Assembly: GCF_029168945.1 (NCBI RefSeq)
Contig: NC_083605.1
Location: 41,644,659 to 41,708,658 of the forward strand
Origin: Cannabis sativa
Taxonomy: Eukaryota; Streptophyta; Magnoliopsida; Rosales; Cannabaceae
Direction: 5' to 3'
Length of the DNA: 64,000 bases
In this document: positions 47,165-58,307 of the stretch, in pieces
Layout: each line of letters opens with the position of its first letter
Numbering within the stretch: position 1 is the first letter of the stretch
Translations under genes and position numbers: made by a program
The notes under the pieces: generated by a model
Told to the model about the DNA's origin: nothing
The model's input: the letters and a program-made list of their open reading frames with translations, nothing else
Database searches by the model: none

Positions 47165-49029
47165 TGTTGGAAATTATTTTACCAGGATCTTAGATCTACT
47201 AACAAGTATGTTGATTAACACCCTAAATATGAACTTTCTAAAACGATGAAATAAACACATATAAAGTTTAAGAAACCTTACATTGGGTGCAGCGGAATAA
47301 TATGACTCCTTCCGTTCAGATCTCTAACCCTTGTATCCTTTCTGTCGCAGAGTATTATCAAGATCTGAACCTTGATCTCTTTCTCTGATTCTTTAGTGTT
47401 GAAACTCCTTCTTGCTGAAAGTCTTTCTTCAGGATCTTCCTCACTATGATTGAGGTATCACTTTCTGTGTGTGGGCACTACTCTAATCACTAAGTGTTTC
47501 GAAATCTTTAGGAAGAAGAGAGAGAGGGAGTGGTCAGCCAAGGTAGAGAGAGAGGCTAAGGTTTTTCTGAATGAAAAGTGTAATTTCCTGAAGCCTTCAC
47601 TATCTATTTATAGCATTCTACTAGGGTTAGTTTGAATTATTTGGCATTAAAATAATGAAAATATCAGAGGATAAATCCTATGAAAGTGGTCGGCCATGGC
47701 AGTATGGATTTCGGCCTCACTTTTTGTAATGTTGCAGTTTTATCACTTTTGCATCTAATTTTCTCAAAAACGCTAATTTTCTAATTCAACCATTTAAATG
47801 CCAATTTTAACTATTTCATAACTATAATTAATTATTAAATAATATTGTCATTTATCATATTTATTAATTGAACCATACAAAGTATCATAATTAACAAATA
47901 TGCCCCTAAAAACTCTTTGTTTACAATTTTGCCCTTACTTAGTGAAAAATTCACAAATAGACATAGTCTAATTTGAGAATTATAATTGATTAATCAAAAC
48001 CAATTACATGAGTCTTACAAGCAATATTATCTCAACTAGTGGGGGGACCATGGGTCTATATAACCGAACTTCCAATAAGTAGATCAAGAATTTGTTACTT
48101 AAATTCACTAACTTATTAATTCTTCGTTGAATCCAAGCATAGAACTTAGAATGCTCTATATGTTCAACCATATAGACACATCATTAGTTATCCATTGTTA
48201 TAATCCTAATTTGATCAATGATCCTCTATATGAATGATCTACACTGTAAAGGGATTAGATTACCGTTACACCCTACTATGTATTTTATCCTTAAAACACT
48301 TGACCCTGTATAAATGATATTTCAGCTTAAGTGAAATGAGTACTCCACCATTTATTTTTGTTTGGTCAAGCTCGAAGGAGATCATCCTTTGCTTACTATT
48401 CGGAAGATAGAAGCTATAGATTCCATGTTTATGTTAGCGCTCCCACTCAATTGCATTACCGTGTTCCCAAAATGTACGTATGACCCTGACCTAAAAGTAG
48501 GCTTAACTAACAAATAAAAGAACATGAATAGCCTCCTGAGATTGAGCCTAATCATAACAGGATTAAGATCATTTGATCTAGAATCAACTAGGTGGTATTG
48601 ACTTGAATAGATTTTACGGTAAGTTTAATAAATCTCAGTCAAAGTTCAATATCGGTCCCTTCCAATGCATACTCCATGCATCCAACCTGAGCTTTACTTT
48701 AACCAATGTTCTGAAAAGAACATAGCATTTCTCCAAATGCAAGTAAACTCTTGTTGTAGATTATCATATCAGTAAAACCCTGTGTCTGATAAATCTATGA
48801 AACTTTATTCACATAGTCATGTTTACTTTCCAAAGTGTTGACAACACAATAAACAGGATCAAGTTTGTGAAAAGGGTTTCAGATGAATTTATAAATCAAA
48901 TAGACAAGCAATTGATAAAGTGAACCAAAACATACACAAATGAATGAAAAATACTTATGTTTCTTTATTGATGTTGAATAAAATAGATTATATTGAAATG
49001 GGGTTTTATTTAGGGCATAAAACCCAACA
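47165..49029 (-). repeat. 5' LTR of B (right copy)
   Basis: 1,865 bp. On the minus strand it starts TGTTGGGTTTTATGCCC at 49029 and ends AATTTCCAACA at 47165. It is followed outside by target duplication cgtgc (49030-49034). Confidence 0.9.
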
Positions 49030-49034
49030 CGTGC

Positions 49035-51065
49035 AGGCTCATGCCAATACCCTACATCATGTTCAGGAAGATCTCCGCGCTGCGGTAAACCTCGCCTTCG
49101 AGGAACAAAGACGTATGTTTACTGAGTGGAGAGACAAAGAGATGGAAGCGTTAAGGGCTCATCATATAGAGATTGAAAATTGTAGTCGTCAAGCTACCAC
49201 GCTGATACGAAAAGCCTACCAAACTGTAGGTCAGCAACCTCGAAGTGTCATCCCCTTGGGCGAGACAGACAAAGATCCAACGATGATTACTTCCTAGACT
49301 GCGAATGGTCAGCCGCCAAATCCCCGGTCACGAGTTCCACTTGTGGGCCTAGCGGTAGCTGGGCAGACCTTGTCTAGTAATTCATCAGGAGAGGTCATAC
49401 CTGATAGTTCCAACCAGGTTAACGGTGTCATTCCACCTGTCAACCAAGCAAATCAATCATTAAGACAGCCAAGTGCTTCTGTATTCGAAAGGTTGGGGAC
49501 AAATCATGACCTAAGGAGTGACCTGAACAAAAGGAGAGGAGTAGACGATCAGATTGTCACGATGATCGTACAACCCGGAGCCCGTGCTCAAATTTTGTCT
49601 CAGAAAGATACTGATGTGATTCAAATTGACCAGAATGCCAAGCAGGTTAGCCTAGCCATACAGGCACAACTAGACGAACTGAAAAATATTTTCCAAGGCA
49701 TGGCTGGACCGAGCACGTGGAACGCCTTTTTCTCCTTAGATCAATCTTCTGGCGTTGCTCCACAAGTTTAAAATTCCAACATGGAAAAGGTACACAGGAA
49801 GAGAAGACCCTCTTTCCCACCTCAAGTATTTCGAAATGCAAATGAATTTGCAAGGGGTACGAGGGGATGTGTGTTGCAGAATCTTTCCTACTACCTTGTC
49901 GGAAGCCACCCAGTAATGGTATTTCAAGTTGGCCCTTAGAAAGTTCAGTTCATGGAAAGCCTTCTGTTCGGAATTCCATGCACAGTTCTCCTCCTCTTGC
50001 CAACTTGCGTTGCATCTAGGAGACATGGTTGAAGTCAAGCAAAGACTAGGTGAACCTCTCCGAGCATACATCAGCAGATTCATGACGGAGGCGACTAAAC
50101 TTTCATGGGTAACTAAAGATGGAAAGTTATCTGTGATACTGGGGGGCATTGAAGTCCTCGGTGAACTTTGGAAGGATATAAGGAAGAATGGGCTGGTAGA
50201 CTCAATGAGTGATTTTCTTGACTGTGCTGAAGGCTTCATCAAGCTCGAAGAAGCCATTCAACGAGCAGAAGGTGAGCAAAAGCCTAGCAAGTCAAAAGCC
50301 CCTTCAACTGGAACGTCTGCCCAACTCCCCCAGAACCCAAATAATTCAAACTCAAGTGGTAAACGTTCCAACAATAGCCACAGGCAAGGGAATGGGAAGA
50401 AGGGAAAGTTCACTGGCAAATCCAAACAAACTCTCCGTGAGAGTCAAGCAAAGTACACCGCATTCACTATCTTTACTGAAGACGTAGAAAGTGTTTACAT
50501 GGCAACTCAGTCACTGGCCCCATATAAGAAGCTCAGGCCCATGAAGAAAGATGTTAGCAAGAGGGACATGACAAAGTTTTGTCAATTTCACGGAGACTAT
50601 GGCCATGAGACTAATGAATACAAAAACCTGAAGCAGGAAATTGAATTCTTGATAAGTAAAAACAACCCACACTTGCAGAAGTATGTGAAGACCGATCAGG
50701 GTCAGAGGAATGACAATAACCATGATTTCCTACCTCCACCGGTAGATGGACATCTGCAAGTCATCATTGGAGGCCCGCATATTGCTAGAGATTTGGGAAA
50801 AGCTCGGGATAGCTATGCCCGAACAGCACAACACGAATAAGAGGAAGTTATCCTGGCTGTGGAAGAATGGAAGCCCAAAGTTCCACGAGCAGGAGGGCCT
50901 ACCATAACTTTCAATGATGAAGACGCTGTCAAAGATTTTCGCACAATGACCCACTGGTCATGTAAGTGAAGATAGCCAATAAAATGGTGGCCAGAACCAT
51001 GATTGATAATGGAGCCTCTTCCAATATCTTCTTCAAAACTACTTATGAAAAGATGGGACTCTAAC
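49035..51065 (+). pseudogene. gag and start of protease of Tat-type element A
   Basis: Continues the gag interrupted at 21762. The coiled-coil-like N-terminal region is followed by an in-frame stop at 49295-49297, more sequence in the same frame to 49769-49771, then a phase change. The gag core lies at 49929-50250 (WKAFCSEFHAQF, LGEPLRAYISRFM), then a Ser/Asn/Lys linker. The knuckle reads CQFHGDYGHETNEY with the last Cys changed to Tyr. A second part after 50840 reaches the protease motif MIDNGASSNIFF near 51003. The sequence then stops at ctaac where LTR H begins. The order and motifs match gag of G at 3434-4900. Confidence 0.88.
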
Positions 51066-53299
51066 TGTAAAGCCCGCTTAGTTAATTTGGAAATTATCAG
51101 TTAATTGTGATTAATTATGAAATTATTTATAGCTATTTAAATAATTTATTATACTGTTATTTATGTTATTCAGTATCTTGCATATTTTGCTTTTCCGGTG
51201 TCCGGTATTTTGGAACTCGGCGTTTGGCTCAGTAGAAATCACAACTTAGTATGTAGTAGTTTGGGGACGGGTTTTAGACATTGGGAATGTCGGGAATGGC
51301 CGGGAATTTAGAATTTCCCAAAAATACCCCTTTAGTATGATTTTCATGATTTTATGGTAGAGGGGCAAAATGGTCTATTTGCCCCATTAGTGTTTTGTTT
51401 TATGTGAAGTTGTTAAAGGAAAATTAAATATTTATTTATGTTTATTTGGCTGACATGAATAGTGTATGTGTTATATGCTAGGTGTCATTTTTATTATTTT
51501 CATTTTCCATCAAAAAATGCTAAGTTAGAAAAAAATAGAATTTTCCAAAGAAAACTCTCTCTCTTTTCCTCTCATTTTCGGCCAAGCTTAGGGAGCAGCT
51601 AGGGCTGGATTTTCCTTGTTGAATTCAAGTTATTTTAGCAAGATCAAAGTGATTTTCATTGAGGTATTTCTTTGCTTTAGTTTCTTACTTGGTTTTTCTT
51701 GAAAAAAATGATGAAAATGATGATGCATGCATGATTAATTGAGGTTGTTGCTGCTGTGTTTTGTTGATGTTTTCTGTGGTTTAAAGCATGATTCTTAGTT
51801 GGTAATTAAGCTCTTGTGAAGTATGATTCCTAGGTTGAGCATGCTAGAGGTTTATTATTGCAAAAGTTTGATTTTCAACCTGAATTATTGTGAATCTGTT
51901 CTGTGATGTTGCTGTTGTTTTTAATTGTTTTTCTGAGGCTTAGATAAGCTTGATTAAGTTGAATTAAGCTAGTGAAATGCATGTTTAGGTGTTTTTGCTC
52001 AAGTTTGAGTTTGGAACTCAAGCTTGAGCTCCAATGGCATTTTTCATGTTTGAGGTTTCTGGGTGGTTTTGATGCCTTGGATATGTTCTAGGGATGGTTT
52101 AGAACAGGTCTGGAAAGTTTGGAACCAATTGGGGTTGAATTGGTCGAGTTATGAAAAATTTGGTTTGCTGCCTGCGAGGAACCGGAATTCCGGTTGTGCA
52201 TCCGGAATTCCGGATGAGGGTTCTGAATTTCCCAGAACCGGAATTCCGGTTGGGCAACCGGTCTACCGGTTGGGGAAAATTCAGGGACCCTAGTTTTCCT
52301 CGTTTTTATGTTTTTAGGGGTATTGCCATGCTTTTTATCGATAGGGAAACTTTTAGTTCCTAGTTTTAGTCCCCGCGAAGTGATTTAGCGTGTCACTTAT
52401 AGCATTGTGATTTTTATGGTTTAGGAGCCAGTAATCCGCCGCTCAGCTTCAGTTCCAGTCATGTTGACCGGCACACCTGAAATCGGAATCCAGGTAAGAT
52501 TAGTATAACAGTATGCATATGTAGATTACATGTTTAGCGTGCATGTAGGAAGCCTGCTAGTTTACATTAGTTATGTATATAGGCTTCGAACCATCCAACC
52601 CTGTCACGTCGGTACAGTTGAGTATGACCAAGACGGAGTATGACCGGCTTGACCGATCAGCCGACATTTGGTTGGTGGTTCAGTGCTATTGACCTATCCC
52701 GTCGGTACAGGCTGGAGTATGACCAGCAGCCGGAGTATGACCGGTTCGACCGATCAGGAGGATACTTGTCAATAGTACCGTCCCTGTGAACGTTCATAAC
52801 TCAGTACCATGTTGGACATGGCAGTAGTGGCTCAGTACCATGTTGGACATGGCAGTAGCGGGACTCAGTATCGTGTTGGACACGGTAGTTAGAATTATGT
52901 ATGATATTATTATGCTTTTCTTACTGAGTTTGTCGACTCACAGTTTATGTTCATGTGTAGGTAAAGGCAAGGCTTTAGCTGATGGACCGTGAGCGAGCTT
53001 ATGAGATTGTACATGTCGGGGCGGTTAGGCCTGGAGCGTACGATCCTCGGGACAGCAAGGCTGAATTTTTGTAACCGGTCGTTAGACGACCTTTATTTTA
53101 TGTATTAGTTAAACAGTTAAACTTTTTGTAAATATTTTTATAATCGGGATCCCGAGTCTTTTGTAATATGGTTTTATAAGTTTAATTAAAAAGAAAAATT
53201 TTAATTAATCACGTTTTCCATAAACCTCGTTGATTAGCAACGAGCTGCACAGTAAGTTTAAAAATCATGTAATATGCCTAAGATAGTTAGGGTGTTACA
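51066..53299 (+). mobile_element. Solo LTR H, Tekay type
   Basis: 2,234 bp, TGTAAAGCCCGC...GGGTGTTACA, no internal region. The left flank is ctaac (51061-51065) and the right flank ctttc (53300-53304), so the duplication does not match locally. The partner of ctaac is gttag at 55436-55440 and the partner of ctttc is gaaag at 63562-63566, both reversed. It is very similar to the LTR at 55947-58172, differing mainly at CCGG-rich spots. Confidence 0.9.
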
Positions 53300-53519
53300 C
53301 TTTCGAACATATAATTAAGATTATATTCTACTGTGCTGACAACACTATAATCATTAACAAATTCATATGTTCTGGACTTAAATATAATTCATACATTATA
53401 TATATAATCATGAAATATATCATGTGACCCCTGCAACATAAAATGTTATTTCTGATCTTCATTAATAACTAAATCTGATTATATTGAAATGGGTTTTATT
53501 TAGGGCACAAAACCCAACA
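53300..53519 (-). mobile_element. Left fragment of copia LTR (element J), inverted
   Basis: On the minus strand it starts TGTTGGGTTTTGTGCCC at 53519, like the LTRs of B and C, and runs about 220 bp to GTTCGAAAG. The next bases of this LTR are found at 63562 (GAAAGTTTATTCC). J entered the Tat pol of A right after codons for KLKW, at the start of the second RNase H. The predicted duplication atgga (53520-53524, minus) needs the other end of J, outside the window. Confidence 0.8.
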
Positions 53520-55440
53520 TCCATTTCAACTTATCTTCATTATTACTTGGCTGAGGTGTTTTTACCAGCTCGGGGTTGCTTTCTGGTATGCTTTCTTTGT
53601 TGCATGTGCATTCTACCACAAAGTCTGCTAAGGCTTGGCCTTTGATTGTTGTTTGAGGTTGGAAAGTAATTTCGTATTGGCCCAAATCTACCGCCCAATT
53701 GAGTAGCCATCCAGAGGCATCTGGCTTTTGCAGTATTTAGCGTAATGGTTGGTGAGTGTACACCCAAACATGATGAGCTTGAAAATAAGGCCTTAACTTT
53801 CTTGTTGCCAGAATAAGGCAGTAAGCGAGTTTCTCTATCAATGGGTATCGGCCTACGGCCTCAATGAGTCTTTTAGTGATGTAATAGACTAGGTTTTGTA
53901 TGTTGTTCTCTTCTCTGATTAGCACGGCACTTACGGCATGTTTTGTGACAGCTAAGTATATTCCAAGTTCTTCTCCGTATAGAGGTTTTGAGAGTATGGG
54001 AGGTTTTGCAAGTTGCACTTTTAGCTCTTGGAAAGATTATTCACATTTCTCCATCCACTCGAACTGCTTGTTTCCTCGTCAGATATTGAAGAATGGGACA
54101 CACTTATCTGTTGATTTTGAAACAAACCTGCTGAGTGCGGCGATCCAAGCTGTCAAACTTTGCACTTTCTTTTTTTTAGTTGGCGACTTCATATCCGGGA
54201 GGGCTTGAATGTTCTCTAGATTGGCTTCAATTCCTTGGCCATTGACGATGAAGCCCAGAAACTTTCTCAAACTGACTCCAAAGGAACACTTTGAGGGATT
54301 TAGTTTTATATTCTACTTTCTAAGGGCTTTGAAGCATTCGTCCAGGTCGTCTATGTGCCCCCCAGCCTTCCTGGATTTGACGAGCATGTCATCCACGTAC
54401 ACTTTCATATTTTGTCCGATATGGTCTTTAAACATTTTGTTTACCAATTTTGGTATGTCGCTCTAGCATTTTTTAGATCAAACTACATTACTTTGTAGCA
54501 ATATAGACCCATATCTTTTCGGAAACTTGTATGTTCTTGGCCTGGTGGATCTACGAACTGGTCGATCCCTTGAAGTGGAAAACAGTCTTTGGGGCATGCT
54601 TTTGTTGAGGTCTGTGTAATCAATATAGCCTCGCCATTTCTTGTTTGTTTTGGGATCCAATACGGGATTTTCGACCCAAGCTAGGTAGAAAGCTTCAATT
54701 ATAAAATTATTGTTGCCCAGCTTTTCTACTTCTTCCATCAGGGCTAATGCTCGTTCTTTATCAAGTAGCCTTCGCTTTTATTGGACTGGCCGGAAGTTTG
54801 GATCAATATTCAGAACGTGCGAAATGATAGAAGGATCAATTCCAACCATATCTGCATGTGACCAGGCAAAAACGTCTAGGTTTCCTCTCAGAAATTTTAT
54901 CGATTCTGATTTTACTTCGAGCAACAAACCCTTTCCGATCTTTAGCTTTCTGGTTGGGATATCTGGATCGATCTCGATCTCTTCTAACTCTTCCACAGGT
55001 CCAACATTGCTGCTTGGGTCCCCAAGTCGAGGATCCACATCTTCCTCCTCGCCTTGGGAAGTTCCCAACTTGGAAATGTTTTTTTCCTTGTTTGTGCTCT
55101 GGCTGGAGGATAATTCCTTCTTAGCCTTGGCCACTGCAAGGTTATAACATTCCCGAGCAGACTCTTGGCTTCCTCTCAGACACCCTACCCCATTCTTTGT
55201 TTGAAACTTCAAACATGAGTGGAATATTGATGTGACAGCCTTTAAGTCATGCAAGGCCGGCCGACCCAACATTACGTTAAAAGCTGAAGGAACATCTAAT
55301 ATCAGGAACTGTGCCATGATAGTCATGCTTGTTGGAGCTTGTCCAATAGTGAGGGGTAGACGAATTTGTCCTAGAGGTCGACTCCTTCACCGGAGAAACC
55401 ATAGACAGGCAGGAGACATGGGGTTAAATCATTGAGTTAG
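53520..55440 (-). pseudogene. Protease end, RT and RNase H of Tat-type element A, inverted
   Basis: The minus strand begins at the ctaac complement (55436-55440) and continues the protease (LGRPALHDLKAVTSIF) interrupted at 51065. A linker and the RT entry LNIDPNFRPVQ follow, then a stop and shift near 54778. RT motifs are ENPVLDPKTNKKWRGYIDYTDLNK, a break near 54470, and YVDDMLVKS at about 54380. Then come KFLGFIVNGQGIEAN and the RT-linked RNase H (YLAVTKHAVSAVLIREE). It ends at the start of the second RNase H where J inserted. Several stops and shifts make it a pseudogene. Orientation is opposite to the gag of the same element. Confidence 0.88.
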
Positions 55441-55873
55441 TGTAACGTCCTCGCTTCAAGCCTCCATTGGGCCCTTACACCCACAGAATAAATGGCTCTT
55501 ATACACGAGTACGTCACTCTGGCTGCTTCATGGACTGACGACTGACCCTACAGACCAACACGAGTGTTTTCAGCGTGCTTTGTCCTCACTCACACGCATC
55601 CTGGGAAAACTTCCCAGGAGGTCACCCATCCTTAAATTGCTCCAAGCCAAGCACGCTTAACTGTGGAGTTCTTTCGAGATGGGCTACCGAAAAACAAGAT
55701 GCACCTTGTTGACATAGGTAGTACCAATCAATCCATTTAAGCCCTCTTCAACTGTGTAGTCCCATACCTACACAGTCTCAGAATCATCCCACTTGACCTT
55801 CCCCAGGCGGTGTGAGATTGCACAGCTTACCCGGTGTTTCCCCTTACGGATCACGGGATTACTGACTGTCACA
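55441..55873 (-). repeat. Cassandra-type LTR (3' copy)
   Basis: 433 bp, minus strand TGTGACAGTC...GGACGTTACA. It contains a 5S rRNA-derived block at 55609-55683. LTRs carrying a 5S sequence are the defining trait of Cassandra, a non-autonomous retrotransposon widespread in vascular plants. Confidence 0.85.
55609..55683 (-). other. 5S rRNA-derived segment in Cassandra LTR
   Basis: The minus strand contains AGAACTCC, CAGTTAAGCGTGCTTGG and GGATGGGTGACCTCCTGG, which match the A-box side and the C-box side of plant 5S rRNA. The intermediate region and both ends of a true 5S gene are missing or altered, so it is a 5S-like internal promoter region rather than an rRNA gene. The second copy is at 63297-63371. 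Confidence 0.85.
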
Positions 55874-55946
55874 ATCACCCCCCCTTACGCGGTCCGACGT
55901 CCTCGTCGACCACACTTCTGGCTGGGTCAAGGCTCTGATACCATTT
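55874..55946 (-). other. Cassandra internal region
   Basis: 73 bp. On the minus strand TGGTATCAGAGCC (55943-55931), a primer-binding site complementary to initiator Met tRNA, is followed by a short non-coding stretch and the purine tract AAGGGGGGGTGAT next to the LTR. Cassandra internal regions are known to be short and non-coding. Confidence 0.8.
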
Positions 55947-58172
55947 TGTAACACCCTAACTACCTTAGGCGTATTACGTGATTTTTAAACGTACTGTGCA
56001 GCTCGTTGCTAATCAACGAGGTTTATGGAAAACGTGATTAATTAAAATTTTGCTTTTTAATTAAACTTATAAAACCATATTACAAAAGACTCGGGATCCC
56101 GATTATAAAAATATTTACAAAAAGTTTAACTGTTTAACTGATACATAAAATAAAGGTCGTCTAACGACCGGTTACAAAAATTCAGCCTTGCTGTCCCGAG
56201 GATCGTACGCCCCGTGCCCTAACCGCCCCGACATGTACAATCTCATAAGCTCGCTCACCGGTCCATCAGCTAAAGCCTTGCCTTTACCTACACATGAACA
56301 TAAACTGTGAGTCGACAGACTCAGTAAGAAAAGCATAATAATATCATACATAATTCTAACTGCCGTGTCCAACACGATACTGAGTCCCGCTACTGCCATG
56401 TCCAACATGGTACTGAGCCACTACTGCCATGTCCAACATGGTACTGAGTTATGAACGTTCACAGGGACGGTACTATTGACAAGTATCCTCCTGATCGGTC
56501 GAACCGGTCATACTCCGCCCGGTCATACTCCAGCCTCGTACCGACGGGATAGGTCAATAGCACCGAACCACCAACCAAATGTCGACTGACGGTCAAACCG
56601 GTCATATTCCGGCGCTTGGTCATACTCCACTCGTACCGACGTGACAGGGTTGGATGGTTCGAAGCCTATATACATAACTAATGTAAACTAGCAGGCTTCC
56701 TACATGCACGCTAAACATGTAATCTACATATGCATACTGTTATACTAATCTTACCTGGATTCCGATTTCAGGTGTGCCGGTCAACATGACCGGAATCGAA
56801 GCCGAGCGGCGGACATCGGCTCCTAAACCATAAAAATCACAACGCTATAAGTGACACGCTAAATCACTTCCCGGACTAAAACTAGGAACTAAAAGTTTCC
56901 TATCGATAAAAAGCATGGCAATACCCCTAAAAACATAAAAACGAGGAAAACTAGGGTCCCCGAATTTTCCCCAACCGTAGACCGGTTGCCCAACCTAATT
57001 CCGGTTCGGGGAAATTCGAACCCTCATCCGAATTCCGGATGCACAACCTAATTCCGGTTCCTCGCAGCGACAAACCAAATTTTTCATAACTCGACCAATT
57101 TAACCCCAATTGGTTCCAAACTTTCCAGACCTGTTCTAAACCATCCCTAGAACATATCCAAGGCATCAAAACCACCCAGAAACCTCAAACATGAAAAATG
57201 CCATTGGAGCTCAAGCTTGAGTTCTAAACTCAAACTTGAGCAAAAACACCTAAACATGCATTTCACTAGCTTAATTCAACTTAATCAAGCTTATCTAAGC
57301 CTCTGAAAAACAATTAAAAACAACAGCAACATCACAGAACAGATTCACAATAATTCATGTTGAAAATCAAACTTTTGCAATAATAAACCTCTAGCATGCT
57401 CAACCTAGGAATCATACTTCACAAGAGCTTAATTACCAACTAAGAATCATGCTTTAAACCACAAAAAACATCAACAAAACACAGCAGCAACAACCTCAAT
57501 TAATCATGCATGCATCATCATTTTCATCATTTTTTTCAAGAAAAACCAAGTAAGAAACTAAAGCCAAGAAATACCTCAATGAAAATCACTTTGATCTTGC
57601 TAAAATAACTTGAATTCAACAAGGAAAATCCAGCCCTATCTGCTCCCTAAGCTTGGCCGAAAATGAGAGGAAAAGAGAGAGAGTTTTCTTTGGAAAATTC
57701 TATTTTTTTCTAACTTAGCATTTTTTGATGGAAAATGAAAATAATAAAAATGACACCTAGCATATAACACATACACTATTCATTTCAGCCAAATAAACAT
57801 AAATAAATATTTAATTTTCCTTTAACAACTTCACATAAAACAAAACACTAATGGGGCAAATAGATCATTTTGCCCCTCTACCATAAAATCATGAAAATCA
57901 TACTAAAGGGGTATTTTTGGGAAATTCTAAATTCCCGGCCATTCCCGACATTCCCAATGTCTAAAACCCGTCCCCAAACTACTACATACTAAGTTGTGAT
58001 TTCTACTGAGCCAAACGCCGAGTTCCAAAATACCGGACACCGGAAATGCAAAATATGCAAGATACTGAATAACATAAATAACAGTATAATAAATTATTTA
58101 AATAGCTATAAATAATTTCATAATTAATCACAATTAACTGATAATTTCCAAATTAACTAAGCGGGCTTTACA
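55947..58172 (-). repeat. Tekay LTR within the chimera
   Basis: 2,226 bp, minus strand TGTAAAGCCCGC...GGGTGTTACA. It is the 3' LTR relative to the gag-pol at 62846-58308. The matching 5' LTR is absent; its place is taken by the Cassandra LTR. Sequence is nearly that of H apart from small indels at CCGG-rich spots. Confidence 0.9.
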
Positions 58173-58192
58173 ACTATCCCCCCCTTAAAAGG
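58173..58192 (-). other. Polypurine tract of the Tekay segment
   Basis: The minus strand reads CCTTTTAAGGGGGGGATAGT before the Tekay LTR, the same tract as in D. Confidence 0.75.
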
Positions 58193-58307
58193 ATTTCGTC
58201 CCCGAAATCTAACCTGAATAACTCTGGATATTGAGCTCTCATATCTGACTCTAGCTCCCAGGTGGCTTCCTCCACCTTGCTGTTTCTCCAGAGAACTTTG
58301 ACCAAAG

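Larger units (their letters stand above)
21763..49029 (-). mobile_element. Element B: Ty1/copia retrotransposon, with C and D inside it
   Basis: Minus-strand element with LTRs 47165-49029 (5') and 21763-23510 (3') and a perfect target duplication cgtgc at 21758-21762 and 49030-49034, interrupting the gag of A. In element order: long AT-rich leader, gag (44554-44033), protease and integrase (to 42416), insertion D, RT N-terminal part (33053-32612), insertion C, RT C-terminal part and RNase H (24671-23539), polypurine tract. The order protease-integrase-RT-RNase H is the copia order. Removing C and D leaves about 10 kb. The primer-binding site has been lost. Confidence 0.92.
20756..55440 (+). 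mobile_element. Element A: second Tat-type retrotransposon, split by insertions and partly inverted
   Basis: Pieces in order: 5' LTR 20756-21390, primer-binding region 21391, gag 21458-21762, insertion B, gag and start of protease 49035-51065, insertion H, then protease, RT and RNase H in reverse orientation at 55440-53520, ending where copia element J entered. The continuity of gag across B is shown by the 5-bp duplication cgtgc and by an uninterrupted codon phase. The continuity of protease across H is shown by ctaac at 51061-51065 and its complement gttag at 55436-55440. The remainder of A, including its 3' LTR, lies outside the window. Confidence 0.85.

Noticed and set aside
49926..50257. 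Minus-strand frame of 173 codons opposite the gag of A
   Set aside because: It overlaps the recognisable gag core on the plus strand and shows no domain.
51066..55440. LTR H as the 5' LTR of an element running into the following pol
   Set aside because: The pol after H is of Tat type and on the opposite strand, and no primer-binding site follows H. The target flanks show H is a solo LTR in element A.
55609..55683. A 5S rRNA gene on the minus strand
   Set aside because: Only the A-box and C-box sides match. The middle and both ends of 5S are missing, and the block occurs at the same place in two copies of a 433-bp LTR. It is the 5S-derived part of a Cassandra LTR.
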